Shown here in pieces: positions 19,226 through 28,663 of a stretch of 64,000 nucleotides of DNA (positions are counted from its first letter, which is position 1; every line of letters starts with the position of its first letter). The stretch is from contig JAJYRH010000011.1 of NCBI GenBank assembly GCA_021794205.1, positions 1 through 64,000 of the forward strand. The letters run 5' to 3'. Origin of the DNA: a bacterium. GTDB lineage: Bacteria; Vulcanimicrobiota; Vulcanimicrobiia; Vulcanimicrobiales; Vulcanimicrobiaceae. The notes beneath the pieces were generated by a model, which worked only from the letters and a program-made list of their open reading frames with translations, was not told the DNA's origin and made no database searches. Made by a program: the position numbers and the translations under genes.

Positions 19226-20803
19226 TTAAATCCGTCGCCAGTGGTTCCCGTCATCTGCGGTAAGAACGTCGGCCTGTTGTGGCCCTTCGGAGCCCGCAGG
19301 ATAATTGGGGAAGCTCTGGTCTTGCGTTGCGTTCCAATGCTCGAGTACCGGCGTGACGATCTCCCATGCGAGCTCGACGGCGTCCCATCGCGTGAAGAGC
19401 GTCTGATCTCCACGTATCGCATCGGCGATCAATCGTTCGTACGCAGGTGCCGAAGCGACGCCGAAGCCCGTGCCGTAGTTGAAGTCCATGGTTACCGCCC
19501 GGATGTGGTTTTTCGGGCCGGGCACCTTCGCGTTAAAGCGCAACGAGAGCCCTTCGTCGGGTTGAATCTTCATGACGAGTACGTTCGGCTCGATCGCGTC
19601 GCTCGCTTCGCCGAAAAGCCGATGGGGGATCGGGGCGAAGGTGACGGCGATCTCCGTCGATTTTCGCGCGAGCCGTTTGCCGCTGCGGAGATAGAACGGC
19701 ACGCCCGACCAGCGCCAGTTGTCGATATGGAGTTTCAACGCGGCGAAGGTTTCGGTATTCGAACGCGGATTGACGTCGGACTCTTCTCGATATCCGGGGA
19801 CGCTCTCGCCTTCGATCGTGCCGGGGCCGTATTGGCCGCGCGCGGCGAATCGGTCGAGATGGTTGATATCGAGCGCGCGCATCGCCGAGAGCACCTTGAA
19901 TTTCTCGTTGCGAATAGCGTCGGCGCTCGCGGTCGCCGGCGGCTCCATCGCTACCAACGCGAGAAGATTCATGACGTGGTTTTGAAGCATGTCCCGCAAC
20001 GCCCCGGAGCTTTCGTAGTAGCCGCCGCGCTGTTCGACGCCGAGCGTCTCCGAAGCGGTGATTTGTACGGAGCGAATATATTGACGGTTCCAAATCGGTT
20101 CGAAAATCGTGTTGGCGAAACGGAGGGCCATAATATCTTGCACCGTCTCTTTGCCGAGATAGTGGTCGATACGATAGATGTGGCTCTCTTCAAAAACGCC
20201 GTTGATTTCGCGTTGAAGGGCGCGGGCGGTCGCGAGATCGGTCCCGAACGGCTTTTCCACGATAATGCGCGTCCAACCTGCAGAGTTGGATTTCGGGTCG
20301 AGTTTCGCCGCCGCGAGCCGTTCGACGATCGTAGGAAATACCGAGGGTGGAGTGGAGAGGTAGAAGAGGCGATTTCCCGCAGTTCCGAGTTGCTTGTCGT
20401 TCCGTTCGAGGATCGCTCGTAAATCGTGAAAGTGCGCGTTGTCGTCGAAGTCGGCGGTAACGTAGGAAATACGACGCGCGAATTCGTTCCACATCGATTC
20501 CTTTGCCGCCCCCGAACGTGAGAATGCGTCGACGTTCTCTTTGCAGTACGCGCGAAAACTTTCGTCGGTGTAGGGCGAGCGGGAGAAGCCGACGACGGAG
20601 AAATTCGCCGGGAGGAGCCCTTCGAGGCGCAGATTGTAGACGGCTGGAAGCAACATCCGCTTGAACAGGTCGCCGCTCGCTCCAAAGAAGACGATGCTGC
20701 AAGGGTCCTCGATGCGATCGCTCTCGAGCAGGGCGCGCAGCGGATTTTCGAGCCCGGGTGAGGGCTCGGCGGTTACGACGGCTTCAGGCATTCTTTCCTT
20801 CAT
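19226..20803 (-). CDS. zwf: Glucose-6-phosphate 1-dehydrogenase
   Basis: 525 residues. It oxidises glucose-6-phosphate to 6-phosphogluconolactone with NADP+. The nucleotide motif FFGASGDLFKR is at 39-49, EKPFG at 183-187 and the catalytic signature RIDHYLGKE at 211-219. ATG 20803 is inside the end of gnd (20-base overlap); ATG 20791 is an alternative. The extended N-terminus (about 30 residues before the fold) is common in OpcA-dependent enzymes. Confidence 0.96.
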   Translation of the reverse strand: MKERMPEAVVTAEPSPGLENPLRALLESDRIEDPCSIVFFGASGDLFKRMLLPAVYNLRLEGLLPANFSVVGFSRSPYTDESFRAYCKENVDAFSRSGAAKESMWNEFARRISYVTADFDDNAHFHDLRAILERNDKQLGTAGNRLFYLSTPPSVFPTIVERLAAAKLDPKSNSAGWTRIIVEKPFGTDLATARALQREINGVFEESHIYRIDHYLGKETVQDIMALRFANTIFEPIWNRQYIRSVQITASETLGVEQRGGYYESSGALRDMLQNHVMNLLALVAMEPPATASADAIRNEKFKVLSAMRALDINHLDRFAARGQYGPGTIEGESVPGYREESDVNPRSNTETFAALKLHIDNWRWSGVPFYLRSGKRLARKSTEIAVTFAPIPHRLFGEASDAIEPNVLVMKIQPDEGLSLRFNAKVPGPKNHIRAVTMDFNYGTGFGVASAPAYERLIADAIRGDQTLFTRWDAVELAWEIVTPVLEHWNATQDQSFPNYPAGSEGPQQADVLTADDGNHWRRI

Positions 20804-21707
20804 GTTGTACGGCGTGCCCGCCGAATTGATTGCGTAGCGCGGCGATCACCTTCGCACTGAACGACTCGTCCTGGCGCGATGCAAAGCGCGCGAGCAGGGA
20901 GAGCGTGATGACCGGTGCTGGAACGTTTTCGTCGAGAGCGGCCTGTACGGTCCAACGCCCTTCGCCCGTGTCGTCGACATATCCACGGATTCCTTCGAGT
21001 TTCGCATCGTCGTGAAACGCGAGGACGGCGAGTTCGAGAAGCCAGGATCGAACGACGCTTCCGTGAGACCAAATGGAAGCAAGTTGCTTGAGGTCGAACG
21101 GGAACGGTGACTTTTCGAGAATTTCGAAGCCCTCGCCGTATGCTTGCAACATCCCGTATTCGATCCCGTTGTGAACCATCTTTGAGAAATGTCCGGCGCC
21201 GGCGGGGCCGACATGCGCGTAACCGTCGGTCGGTGCTAGGCTGGTGAAGATCGGCTCGCAGCGAGCGACGGCGTCGTCGTCGCCTCCGACCATCAGACAG
21301 TAGCCTTCCCGAAGCCCCCAGACGCCACCGCTCGTGCCCGCATCGACGAGCGAGACGCCGCGCGACTTCGCACGCTCGTAGGCGGCGAGGCCGTCCTTAT
21401 AATTGGTATTTCCGCCATCGACGATAATATCGCCGCGTTCGAGCAGAGCGAGCAGATCGTCGATCGTCTGGTCGGTCGGAGCGCCGGAGGGAACCATTAT
21501 CCAGATGACGCGCGGACGCTCGGTGACCCCGGCAACGAGCTCGGCGAGCGACGTGGCGCCGGTCGCTCCGCCGCGCGCGCAGGCCGCGACCGCGTCGGGG
21601 CTGCGGTCGTAGGCAACGACGTGGTGACCGTGCTCCAGCAAGCGCGTCACCATGTTGGCCCCCATTTTCCCTAAGCCTACCATTCCAATTTGCACGCGTG
21701 AACTCAC
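20784..21707 (-). CDS. gnd: 6-phosphogluconate dehydrogenase, short (about 300-residue) type
   Basis: 307 residues, so it belongs to the short GntZ/GndA-like class rather than the 470-residue form. It decarboxylates 6-phosphogluconate to ribulose 5-phosphate. GMVGLGKMGANM is the dinucleotide motif at residues 8-19; VDGGNTNYKD, GTSGGVWGLREGYCLMVGG and the catalytic-lysine region GHFSKMVHNGIEYGMLQA follow. The short class often uses NAD+; cofactor preference is not decidable by eye. Confidence 0.94.
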   Translation of the reverse strand: MSSRVQIGMVGLGKMGANMVTRLLEHGHHVVAYDRSPDAVAACARGGATGATSLAELVAGVTERPRVIWIMVPSGAPTDQTIDDLLALLERGDIIVDGGNTNYKDGLAAYERAKSRGVSLVDAGTSGGVWGLREGYCLMVGGDDDAVARCEPIFTSLAPTDGYAHVGPAGAGHFSKMVHNGIEYGMLQAYGEGFEILEKSPFPFDLKQLASIWSHGSVVRSWLLELAVLAFHDDAKLEGIRGYVDDTGEGRWTVQAALDENVPAPVITLSLLARFASRQDESFSAKVIAALRNQFGGHAVQHEGKNA

Positions 21708-21731
21708 TTTCTCGATCGGTCGTCGTAGGGG

Positions 21732-24575
21732 TTATTTAGCCGCCGTTGCGGATAACGAAGCATCGATGCTCGCGCCGAACCGGCGTAAGGCCGCATCGAT
21801 GGGGCCGTTGAGATGAACGCGTGCGCCGCGGCGCGCGCGCTTGTCGAGCGACTGAAGATCGCCGAGCGCCTGCGCCGCGAGTAGGGTACGGAAGGTGACG
21901 TTCATGCCGGGGATCGCTCGATCTTCGGGTTCGTCGGCGACGATCTGCAAGAAGAAGGCGCTCGACGGACCGCCCTTATGGAGCTGCCCGGTCGAGTGGA
22001 GAAAACGCGGGCCGAATCCGACGGTCGTCGCAACGCGGAGCGCATTGCGTATCGCCAGGCGCAGGGTGTCGAGCATGGCGATATGCTCGGTATTGCGTTC
22101 GAGATATGCCGTAATCGCAACGTAGTCGCCGGGCCGGATCTGCCCGACGAGCACGCGCAGCGCGGCGAGCGCGTCGCTCTCGGCGATCCCCGCGCTTCCG
22201 GCGAGCAGCGTGAGGTCGAAGCTCTCGCTACGGATATTCGGGGCGGGTACGTCGATGCGCCCGCTCTGCGCGTAGCCGGCCAAAAGACTCTTGGTATTGT
22301 CCTTCGACTCTTGAACGTTCGGTTGATCGAAGGCGTCGATCGCAAGCAGCGCGCCAACCGCCGCCGTGGCGATCTCCCAAAGATAGAATTGTTCGCCGAT
22401 GTCGTAGAGATCGTTCATCGCCAATCGCACGACCGGGTGTCCGGCGGCTTCGAGTGCGGCGAGACGCGAGAGATCCTCGCTACTGGGGTTCGGCAACGTG
22501 TCGCCGACGTAGACGAAGAGGCGATCGTTCGCGTACGCATCGGGCGCTCCAAGTGCCTCGCCTTCGATCGGAATGACGCCGCGTCCGAGCTTCCCGGTCG
22601 ATTCGGCGATCAGTTGCTCGCACCAGGTGCCGAACGTCGCGACCGATGGGTGGCAGACGATCGTGAGCTTGTCGCGGCCGGCGAGAGCGAGCGCACCGAT
22701 CGTCGCGCCGAAATGAACGCCGGGTGCGACGCGCGGATCGACGATGCGATCGTTGGCGTGCATCGCTCCGAGCGCACGATCGAGCAGGAGCGGCACGTTG
22801 AGCCCGGAGAGCGCTGCGGGGAGCATCCCGAAATACGAGAGCGCGGAATAGCGCCCGCCGATATTGGGATCGTTCAAATAGATGGCGAGAAAATCGTGCT
22901 GTTTGGCAACGCTCTCCATCGTCGTTCCGGCGTCGGTAATCGCGACGAAATGCGAGCCGGCCTTCGCCGCGCCGACGAGTTTGGTGATTTTTTCGTGGAA
23001 GTAGGCGAAGTACGCATTCGGCTCGGTCGTCGAGCCGCTCTTGCTCGCGACGATAAAGAGCGTCCGCGCGAGATCGAGCTTCGATTCGAGGGCGATGATC
23101 TGCGCGGGATCCGTGGAATCGAGAACGTGAAGCTCCGGGAATCCCGTTCTTTGGCCGAAGGTGGCGCGCAGGACGTCGGGAGCGAGCGAGCTGCCGCCCA
23201 TTCCCAGCACGACCACGTGCGCGAAACGCCGACGAATTTCTTCAGCAAATGCGGCGAGATTCGGGGTCGATTCCAGTAAGTGTTGCGGAATATCGAGCCA
23301 GCCTAAGGCGTGCTTGATGATCTCGGCGTGCTTGGGGGCATCGGACCAGAGCGTCGGGTCTTTCGCCCACAGCCGTTTGAGGAACTCGACCGCGTTCATT
23401 TTTTCGACGGCGAGCTCGACGTGCGGGCGAAGATCGCCGAGCGAGGTGACGACGCGCTCTTTCGATTCGGCAAGCATTTTTTGTTTGTAGACGATCGCGC
23501 CGAGCAGCGCCGCATACGATTCGGAGAAGAGGGAGACGCCTTCGACTTGCAGTGCGTGGGTGACGTCGAAGAGCGAGATACCGGCGTCGCGGAGACGCTC
23601 CATGACGGCGCGCGCATCGTCGAGTCCCTCGAGAACGCTGCCGGCATGCGGATGTCCGTGGTCGAGCAATGCAGCGAGCGTCGCGGGCGGCATCGTGTTC
23701 ACGGTATGCTCGCCGACCACGCTCTCGACGTACATCAGGTCGGGGTACTGCGGGTTTTTCGTCGAGGTGCTCGCCCAGAGCGGGCGTTGCACGCGGGCGC
23801 CTGCAGCTTTCGCTTTTGCGAAGGGTGCGCCCAAAAACAGCTCCAGAAACTTTTGATAGGTGAGCTTGAGATTGGCGATGCCGGTCTTCCCAAGCAGGGT
23901 GTCGAGCCGTTCGCCCTTGTCGATCCGTCCCTGAATGAGTTTGTCGATCGCCGAATCGATGCGGCTTACGAATACGCTGTTCACCGAAGCGATCGTGTCG
24001 ACCGGAAGCCCGGCGTCGATGCGCCGCTCGAGGCCGCGAATGTACGCCATCGCGGTTTTTTCGTACATTTCGATTGCGAAGATCAGCGTGACGTTGATAT
24101 TGATGCCGGCGAAGATGCACTCTTCGATCGCCGCAATGCCTTCGTTGGTGCCGGGGATTTTCACCATCAAGTTCGGGCGGTCGACGCGCGCCCAGAGGCT
24201 CTTCGCCATGGCGATCGTTCCCGCGGTATCGCGCGCGAGTAGGGGCGATACTTCGAGGCTTACGAAACCGTCGCCGCCCTTCGAGGCTGCGTAGACACCG
24301 GAGAAGGCATCGCAGGCATTCCGAATATCGGCGATCGCTAGATCCCAGAAGAGCGCGTCGGCGTCGCGCTCGCTTCCGACGAGCGAGCGAAGCTGTTCGT
24401 CGTAATCATTTCCAGCTCCGATCGCTTTTTCGAAGATCGTCGGGTTGCTCGTCATGCCACGGAGGCCGCTATCGATAAGCCGTTTGAGTTCGCCCGAGGC
24501 GAACATCGAGCGACGCAGGTTATCCAGCCAGACGCTCTGTCCGCATGCGAGAAGTTGTTCCATGGGGTTGGGCAC
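21732..24575 (-). CDS. tal-pgi: Bifunctional transaldolase / glucose-6-phosphate isomerase fusion
   Basis: 947 residues from GTG 24575. The start is fixed by a near-perfect Shine-Dalgarno TAGGAGGT whose TAG is the tkt stop codon. Residues 1 to about 370 are transaldolase: MTSNPTIFEKA at 41-51 and the Schiff-base lysine K139 in MVKIPGTNEG. The remainder is phosphoglucose isomerase: VVLGMGGSSLAPDVL, SKSGSTTEPNAYF and GGRYSALSYFG. The fusion links non-oxidative pentose phosphate chemistry to fructose-6-phosphate/glucose-6-phosphate exchange, returning carbon to the zwf gene product of the same operon. Such fusions are known in Acidobacteria, cyanobacteria and a few other phyla. Confidence 0.95.
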   Translation of the reverse strand: MPNPMEQLLACGQSVWLDNLRRSMFASGELKRLIDSGLRGMTSNPTIFEKAIGAGNDYDEQLRSLVGSERDADALFWDLAIADIRNACDAFSGVYAASKGGDGFVSLEVSPLLARDTAGTIAMAKSLWARVDRPNLMVKIPGTNEGIAAIEECIFAGININVTLIFAIEMYEKTAMAYIRGLERRIDAGLPVDTIASVNSVFVSRIDSAIDKLIQGRIDKGERLDTLLGKTGIANLKLTYQKFLELFLGAPFAKAKAAGARVQRPLWASTSTKNPQYPDLMYVESVVGEHTVNTMPPATLAALLDHGHPHAGSVLEGLDDARAVMERLRDAGISLFDVTHALQVEGVSLFSESYAALLGAIVYKQKMLAESKERVVTSLGDLRPHVELAVEKMNAVEFLKRLWAKDPTLWSDAPKHAEIIKHALGWLDIPQHLLESTPNLAAFAEEIRRRFAHVVVLGMGGSSLAPDVLRATFGQRTGFPELHVLDSTDPAQIIALESKLDLARTLFIVASKSGSTTEPNAYFAYFHEKITKLVGAAKAGSHFVAITDAGTTMESVAKQHDFLAIYLNDPNIGGRYSALSYFGMLPAALSGLNVPLLLDRALGAMHANDRIVDPRVAPGVHFGATIGALALAGRDKLTIVCHPSVATFGTWCEQLIAESTGKLGRGVIPIEGEALGAPDAYANDRLFVYVGDTLPNPSSEDLSRLAALEAAGHPVVRLAMNDLYDIGEQFYLWEIATAAVGALLAIDAFDQPNVQESKDNTKSLLAGYAQSGRIDVPAPNIRSESFDLTLLAGSAGIAESDALAALRVLVGQIRPGDYVAITAYLERNTEHIAMLDTLRLAIRNALRVATTVGFGPRFLHSTGQLHKGGPSSAFFLQIVADEPEDRAIPGMNVTFRTLLAAQALGDLQSLDKRARRGARVHLNGPIDAALRRFGASIDASLSATAAK

Positions 24576-24585
24576 GAGGTACCTC

Positions 24586-26577
24586 CTAAAACGATTCGAA
24601 GCGTTGCCGAACGAGATCGGCGAGATGTGCGGGAGTAAAGTGCAGTTCGGCGATGGCGTCGGCCATCGGTGCCGAGAGCCCGAAGCGATCGATTCCAAAT
24701 GCGAAACCATCGAGTCCGACGTAGCGTTCCCAGCCGAGGGTCGCCGCGGCCTCGACGCTCACGCGTCGACGGACGTTAGAGGGGAGGACGCTTTCGCGAT
24801 ACGACGCGGGTTGTGCATCGAAGAGCTCCCAGGAGGGCATCGAGACCACGCGCACGCGTTTCCCTTCGGCGGCGAGCATCGCGGCGGCATCGCGCGCGAG
24901 CGCGACCTCCGAGCCCGTGCCGATGAGGATGCACTCCGGCGTTCCTTCGCAATCCACGAGCGTATAGGCGCCGCGTTCGACCGGCGCGGTGCGCTTGCCG
25001 AGAAATGGAACCTTCTGCCGCGTAAGCACGAAGATCCAGGGGCGTCCGCGGTCCGCGAGCGCCGCTTGCCACGCATTTCGTACTTCCAGCGCGTCGGCGG
25101 GGCGAACGACGACCGCGTTGGGAAGCGCGCGTATGCTCGCGAGCTGTTCGATCGGCTGATGCGTCGGGCCGTCCTCGCCGAGTAAGAACGAGTCGTGAGT
25201 GAAGATGAAAAATTCGTGGAGATGCGAGAGCGCGCTGAGCCGTACCGCCGGCTTACAGTAATCGAGAAAGTTAAAGAAGGTCGCCGCAAAGGGAAGGAGG
25301 CCGCCGTGGAGGGCAATTCCGTTCGAGATCGCCGCCATCGCGTGTTCGCGCACCCCGAAATGGATGTTGCGCCCGGCGTAGCTCGTCGGTTGAAAATCTC
25401 CGGCGCCCTTCAAATAGGTCTTCGTCGAGGGATCGAGATCGGCGGAGCCGCCGACGAGTTCGGGGAGCGCTGCGGCGATCGCGTTCATAACGATCCCGCC
25501 GGCGTCGCGCGTCGCGATGGAGCCGTTGCTCTCGTCGAACTCCGGCCACGGAATCGTCGTCGGTAAGTCGCCGCGGAGCGCTCGCTCGAGTTGCGCGCAT
25601 GCCTCGGGATGCGCGCGTTTCCAGCGATCGTAGCGTTCGTTCCACTCGGCATGCATCTGCGAACCGCGCTCCCCGCAGGCGCGAAAGAACGCCAACGCTT
25701 CATCGGGGACGTAGAACGGCGGTGCGAGGGGCCAGCCGAGCCGCTCTTTCGTCTTGGCGACGTTCTCCGGGCCGAGCGGTTCGCCGTGCGCTTTGAATGA
25801 ATCCTCGAGCGGAGATCCGTAGCCGATGTGCGTGCGCACGCAAACGAGCGAGGGGCGATCCTCGACCGCTTTCGCCGCGGAGATCGCGGCGTCGATCGCT
25901 TCGACGTCGTTGCCGTGGGCGATGTCGACGAACTGTACGTGCCAGCCGCAGGCTTCGAAGCGGGCGATATGATCGTCGGTGAAGGTGATCTCGGTCGGGC
26001 CGGCGAGCGAGACGCGGTTGTCGTCGTAGAGCACGATCAGACGACCGAGTTGGAGATGTCCGGCGAGCGAGATCGCTTCTTGGCTGATCCCTTCCATCAG
26101 GTCGCCGTCGCCGACGATGGCATACGTGTGGTGCTCGCTAATGCGTTCGCTGCGATTATAGGTCGCGGCGAGATGCGCTTGGGCGACGGCGATACCGACG
26201 GCGTTGGCGATGCCTTGCCCCAGCGGCCCGGTCGTCGCCTCGACGCCCGGCGTATGGCCGACCTCGGGATGTCCCGGCGTCTTACTGCCGCGTTGGCGAA
26301 ACGCTTCGATATCGGCGAGCGAGAGATCGTATCCGGTGAGATAGAGGAGCGCGTAGAGCAACATCGAGCCGTGCCCGGCGGAGAGGACGAAGCGGTCGCG
26401 GTCGAACCAGGATGGATCGCGCGGATCGAAGCGTAAGTGGCGCGTCCACAGGGTGAAGGCCATCGCGGCCGCGCCGAGCGGCATCCCGGGGTGCCCCGAA
26501 TTCGCTCGCTGCACCGCATCGACGGCGAGAAAGCGGATGGTGTCGATGCATTGCTCTTGCGCTGGCGTGTTGGACAC
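24586..26577 (-). CDS. tkt: Transketolase
   Basis: 663 residues from GTG 26577, which has GAGGAGG four bases upstream; longer frames reach 26640 but lack support. It transfers two-carbon units with thiamine diphosphate. Markers: [32 protein letters not shown], the ThDP motif [33 protein letters not shown] and the C-terminal [10 protein letters not shown]. First gene of the leftward pentose phosphate operon, divergent from dapD. Confidence 0.97.
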   Translation of the reverse strand: MSNTPAQEQCIDTIRFLAVDAVQRANSGHPGMPLGAAAMAFTLWTRHLRFDPRDPSWFDRDRFVLSAGHGSMLLYALLYLTGYDLSLADIEAFRQRGSKTPGHPEVGHTPGVEATTGPLGQGIANAVGIAVAQAHLAATYNRSERISEHHTYAIVGDGDLMEGISQEAISLAGHLQLGRLIVLYDDNRVSLAGPTEITFTDDHIARFEACGWHVQFVDIAHGNDVEAIDAAISAAKAVEDRPSLVCVRTHIGYGSPLEDSFKAHGEPLGPENVAKTKERLGWPLAPPFYVPDEALAFFRACGERGSQMHAEWNERYDRWKRAHPEACAQLERALRGDLPTTIPWPEFDESNGSIATRDAGGIVMNAIAAALPELVGGSADLDPSTKTYLKGAGDFQPTSYAGRNIHFGVREHAMAAISNGIALHGGLLPFAATFFNFLDYCKPAVRLSALSHLHEFFIFTHDSFLLGEDGPTHQPIEQLASIRALPNAVVVRPADALEVRNAWQAALADRGRPWIFVLTRQKVPFLGKRTAPVERGAYTLVDCEGTPECILIGTGSEVALARDAAAMLAAEGKRVRVVSMPSWELFDAQPASYRESVLPSNVRRRVSVEAAATLGWERYVGLDGFAFGIDRFGLSAPMADAIAELHFTPAHLADLVRQRFESF

Positions 26578-26613
26578 GGATCCTCCTCGAACTGCATGCT
26601 GCAATGGAAACGA

Positions 26614-26630
26614 TCCGGCAACGAGCCGGA
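26614..26630. repeat. Inverted repeat TCCGGC-AACGA-GCCGGA between tkt and dapD
   Basis: A perfect 6-base stem with a 5-base loop in the 113-base divergent space. It is followed rightward by GGCTTTTC but lies upstream of both genes, so a terminator role makes little sense. Possibly an operator or leader structure for the pentose phosphate operon. I could not find convincing -35/-10 boxes in this space. Confidence 0.3.
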
Positions 26631-26690
26631 GGCTTTTCATTCGCCGTTGGGAGCGGTTTTCTTACCAAGCGCGCCGTAATGAGGGCGGAG

Positions 26691-27521
26691 ATGGACGAAC
26701 GAGAACTTCAACGGCGCATCGAAGCGCTCGCTGCAGGTGAGGGCGACCCGCGCGGTAGTGAAGGGGCGCCGATCGACGAAGCGATTGCGGCGCTCGACGA
26801 AGGGCGGTTGCGGGTCGCGCAACCCGATGGCGACGCAGAGTGGCGGACCAATGCCTGGCTGAAGTCGGCGATCCTGCTCTATTTTCGGAGGCGACAGCTT
26901 GCTTGGGTCGGCGATCCCGCCGGCGAGTCGCCGGCATGGTTCGATAAACTTCCGATCAAACACGATTTCGAGGCGCGCGGCGTGCGCGCCATCCCCCCCG
27001 CGGTCGCTCGATACGGGAGTTATCTCGCTCCGGGCGTGGTGCTGATGCCGAGCTATGTGAATATCGGCGCCTACGTCGGTGAGGGGACGATGGTCGATAC
27101 CTGGGCGACGGTCGGGAGCTGCGCGCAGATCGGCGCGAACGTCCATCTCTCCGGCGGCGTCGGTATCGGCGGGGTGCTCGAACCCGCACACGCGCGCCCC
27201 GTCATCATCGAGGACGGCGCCTTCATTGGATCGCGCTGTATCGTCGTGGAGGGCGTCCGGGTCGAGCACGAAGCGGTACTCGGTGCCGGCGTCACCTTGA
27301 CGGCGAGCACACCGATTCTCGACGTGCGCGGCTCCGAGCCGGTCACGACGCACGGGCGGATTCCTCCGCGCGCCGTCGTGATTCCCGGCGTACGCGAGCG
27401 CACGTTTCCCGCCGGACGCTTCGGCGTTCCGTGCGCGTTGATCGTCGGCGAGCGCGGTGCATCGACCGATCGTAAAACCACCCTCGAACGAGCGCTACGC
27501 GATTTTGGAGTCTCGGTATGA
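26691..27521 (+). CDS. dapD: 2,3,4,5-tetrahydropyridine-2,6-dicarboxylate N-succinyltransferase
   Basis: 276 residues from ATG 26691, with GAGGG five bases upstream; ATG 26679 is an alternative. It succinylates tetrahydrodipicolinate in the succinylase branch of lysine and diaminopimelate synthesis. A left-handed beta-helix of hexapeptide repeats occupies about residues 95-230, with MPSYVNIGAYVGEGTMVDTWATVGS and GVGIGGVLEPAHARPVIIEDGAFIGS seen in part. Overlaps dapC by ATGA. Confidence 0.94.
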   Translation: MDERELQRRIEALAAGEGDPRGSEGAPIDEAIAALDEGRLRVAQPDGDAEWRTNAWLKSAILLYFRRRQLAWVGDPAGESPAWFDKLPIKHDFEARGVRAIPPAVARYGSYLAPGVVLMPSYVNIGAYVGEGTMVDTWATVGSCAQIGANVHLSGGVGIGGVLEPAHARPVIIEDGAFIGSRCIVVEGVRVEHEAVLGAGVTLTASTPILDVRGSEPVTTHGRIPPRAVVIPGVRERTFPAGRFGVPCALIVGERGASTDRKTTLERALRDFGVSV

Positions 27522-28663
27522 ACGATTTTCTCACGCTCAATCCTCGGGTCGCGGAGATTCCCGCCTCGATGATCCGCGAGATCGCGTCGCGAAAACGCGC
27601 GAGTTCGATCGATCTCGGGCTCGGCGAACCCTCGCTCGCGCCGACGCGCACGTTTTTAGAAGCGGCTCTGCGCGAGAGCCTCGAGCGCGGCCTGCGCTAT
27701 TCGCCGAATGCCGGGCTTTACGAACTCCGAACGGCGATCGCTTCGCACTACCGCTATCCGGAGATGGATCGCGCGGAGAACGTCTGCGTGACGACCGGCT
27801 CGCAAGAAGCGATGTACGTCGTGCTCAAGAGCTTGCTCGACCCGGTACGCGACGAGTTGCTTGTCGTCGAACCGTGCTTCCCTTCGTATGCAAAGATGGC
27901 GAAACTCGAAGGCGTTGCGGTGCGCGGCGTCGCGATGCTCGAGGAGGACGACTTTGCTTTCGACGCGCGGCGTATCCTCGACGCGGTGACCGATCGCACC
28001 CGCGCGATCGTCATCTGCTCGCCGAACAATCCGACCGCTCGCGTGCTGAGCCGCAGCGAGTCCGCGCGGCTCATTTCGGGGCTCGCCGCTCGCGGAGGGG
28101 AACCGATCTGGCTGATTCACGACGAGATCTATCGCGAGCAGTGCTTCGTCGATCGTGCCGCCGAACTCGCACGCGATTACCCGTATACGATCGTCACCAA
28201 CTCGATCTCAAAAAGCAACGCTTTGACCGGCCTGCGCCTCGGGTGGATCATCGGACCGGAGCGTTTTATCGATGCGGCGATTAAATGCCATGCGTGGGTC
28301 ACCTCGTGCGCGGACACCTTCGCGCAACGGGTCGCGTTACAAATTTTCGCCGCGAAGGACGGAATCGCCGAACACGCGGCGTGGTATCGCGAGCAACGTC
28401 GCGGCGTCGTGGAAGCGCTCGAAGCGAGCGCGCTGCGCTTTATCGCGCCCGAGGGAGCGTTTTACACGTGCATTCGGCTTCCCGACGGGCGTCGCTCGCT
28501 TCCCGCCGCCCTCGAGTTGCTCGAGCGCGACGACGTGGTGACGATACCCGGCGCGGCGTTCGGGGCGTCGTTCGATGGATGGCTGCGCCTGAGCTGGGTC
28601 GCTCCGATCGCGCAGGTGCGCGAAGGCATCGAACGGATCGCCGCCTACATTACGTCGTTATAG
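27518..28663 (+). CDS. dapC: Aminotransferase class I/II, probable N-succinyldiaminopimelate aminotransferase
   Basis: 381 residues. Fold type I PLP enzyme: NPTARVL with ICSPNNP, DEIYRE, and the PLP lysine in NSISKSNALTGLRLGWI. Coupled to dapD by ATGA, which makes DapC the best functional reading: transfer of an amino group to N-succinyl-2-amino-6-ketopimelate. Sequence alone would only give the aminotransferase class. It ends 14 bases inside the convergent aldehyde dehydrogenase gene. Confidence 0.85.
   Translation: MNDFLTLNPRVAEIPASMIREIASRKRASSIDLGLGEPSLAPTRTFLEAALRESLERGLRYSPNAGLYELRTAIASHYRYPEMDRAENVCVTTGSQEAMYVVLKSLLDPVRDELLVVEPCFPSYAKMAKLEGVAVRGVAMLEEDDFAFDARRILDAVTDRTRAIVICSPNNPTARVLSRSESARLISGLAARGGEPIWLIHDEIYREQCFVDRAAELARDYPYTIVTNSISKSNALTGLRLGWIIGPERFIDAAIKCHAWVTSCADTFAQRVALQIFAAKDGIAEHAAWYREQRRGVVEALEASALRFIAPEGAFYTCIRLPDGRRSLPAALELLERDDVVTIPGAAFGASFDGWLRLSWVAPIAQVREGIERIAAYITSL

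Noticed and set aside
21978-23279. A 433-codon open frame antisense to the tal-pgi fusion (and similar ones at 34025-35602, 41528-42733 and 19205-20422)
   Set aside because: All lie fully within conserved genes on the other strand and encode Arg/Glu-rich text without recognisable domains.
24575-24710. An N-terminal extension of the transaldolase/isomerase fusion by 45 residues
   Set aside because: The extension overlaps the tkt coding end, is unlike a transaldolase, and the strong ribosome site TAGGAGGT points to GTG 24575.
26614-26630. A rho-independent terminator between tkt and dapD
   Set aside because: The hairpin lies upstream of both divergent genes and the T-run is short and interrupted.
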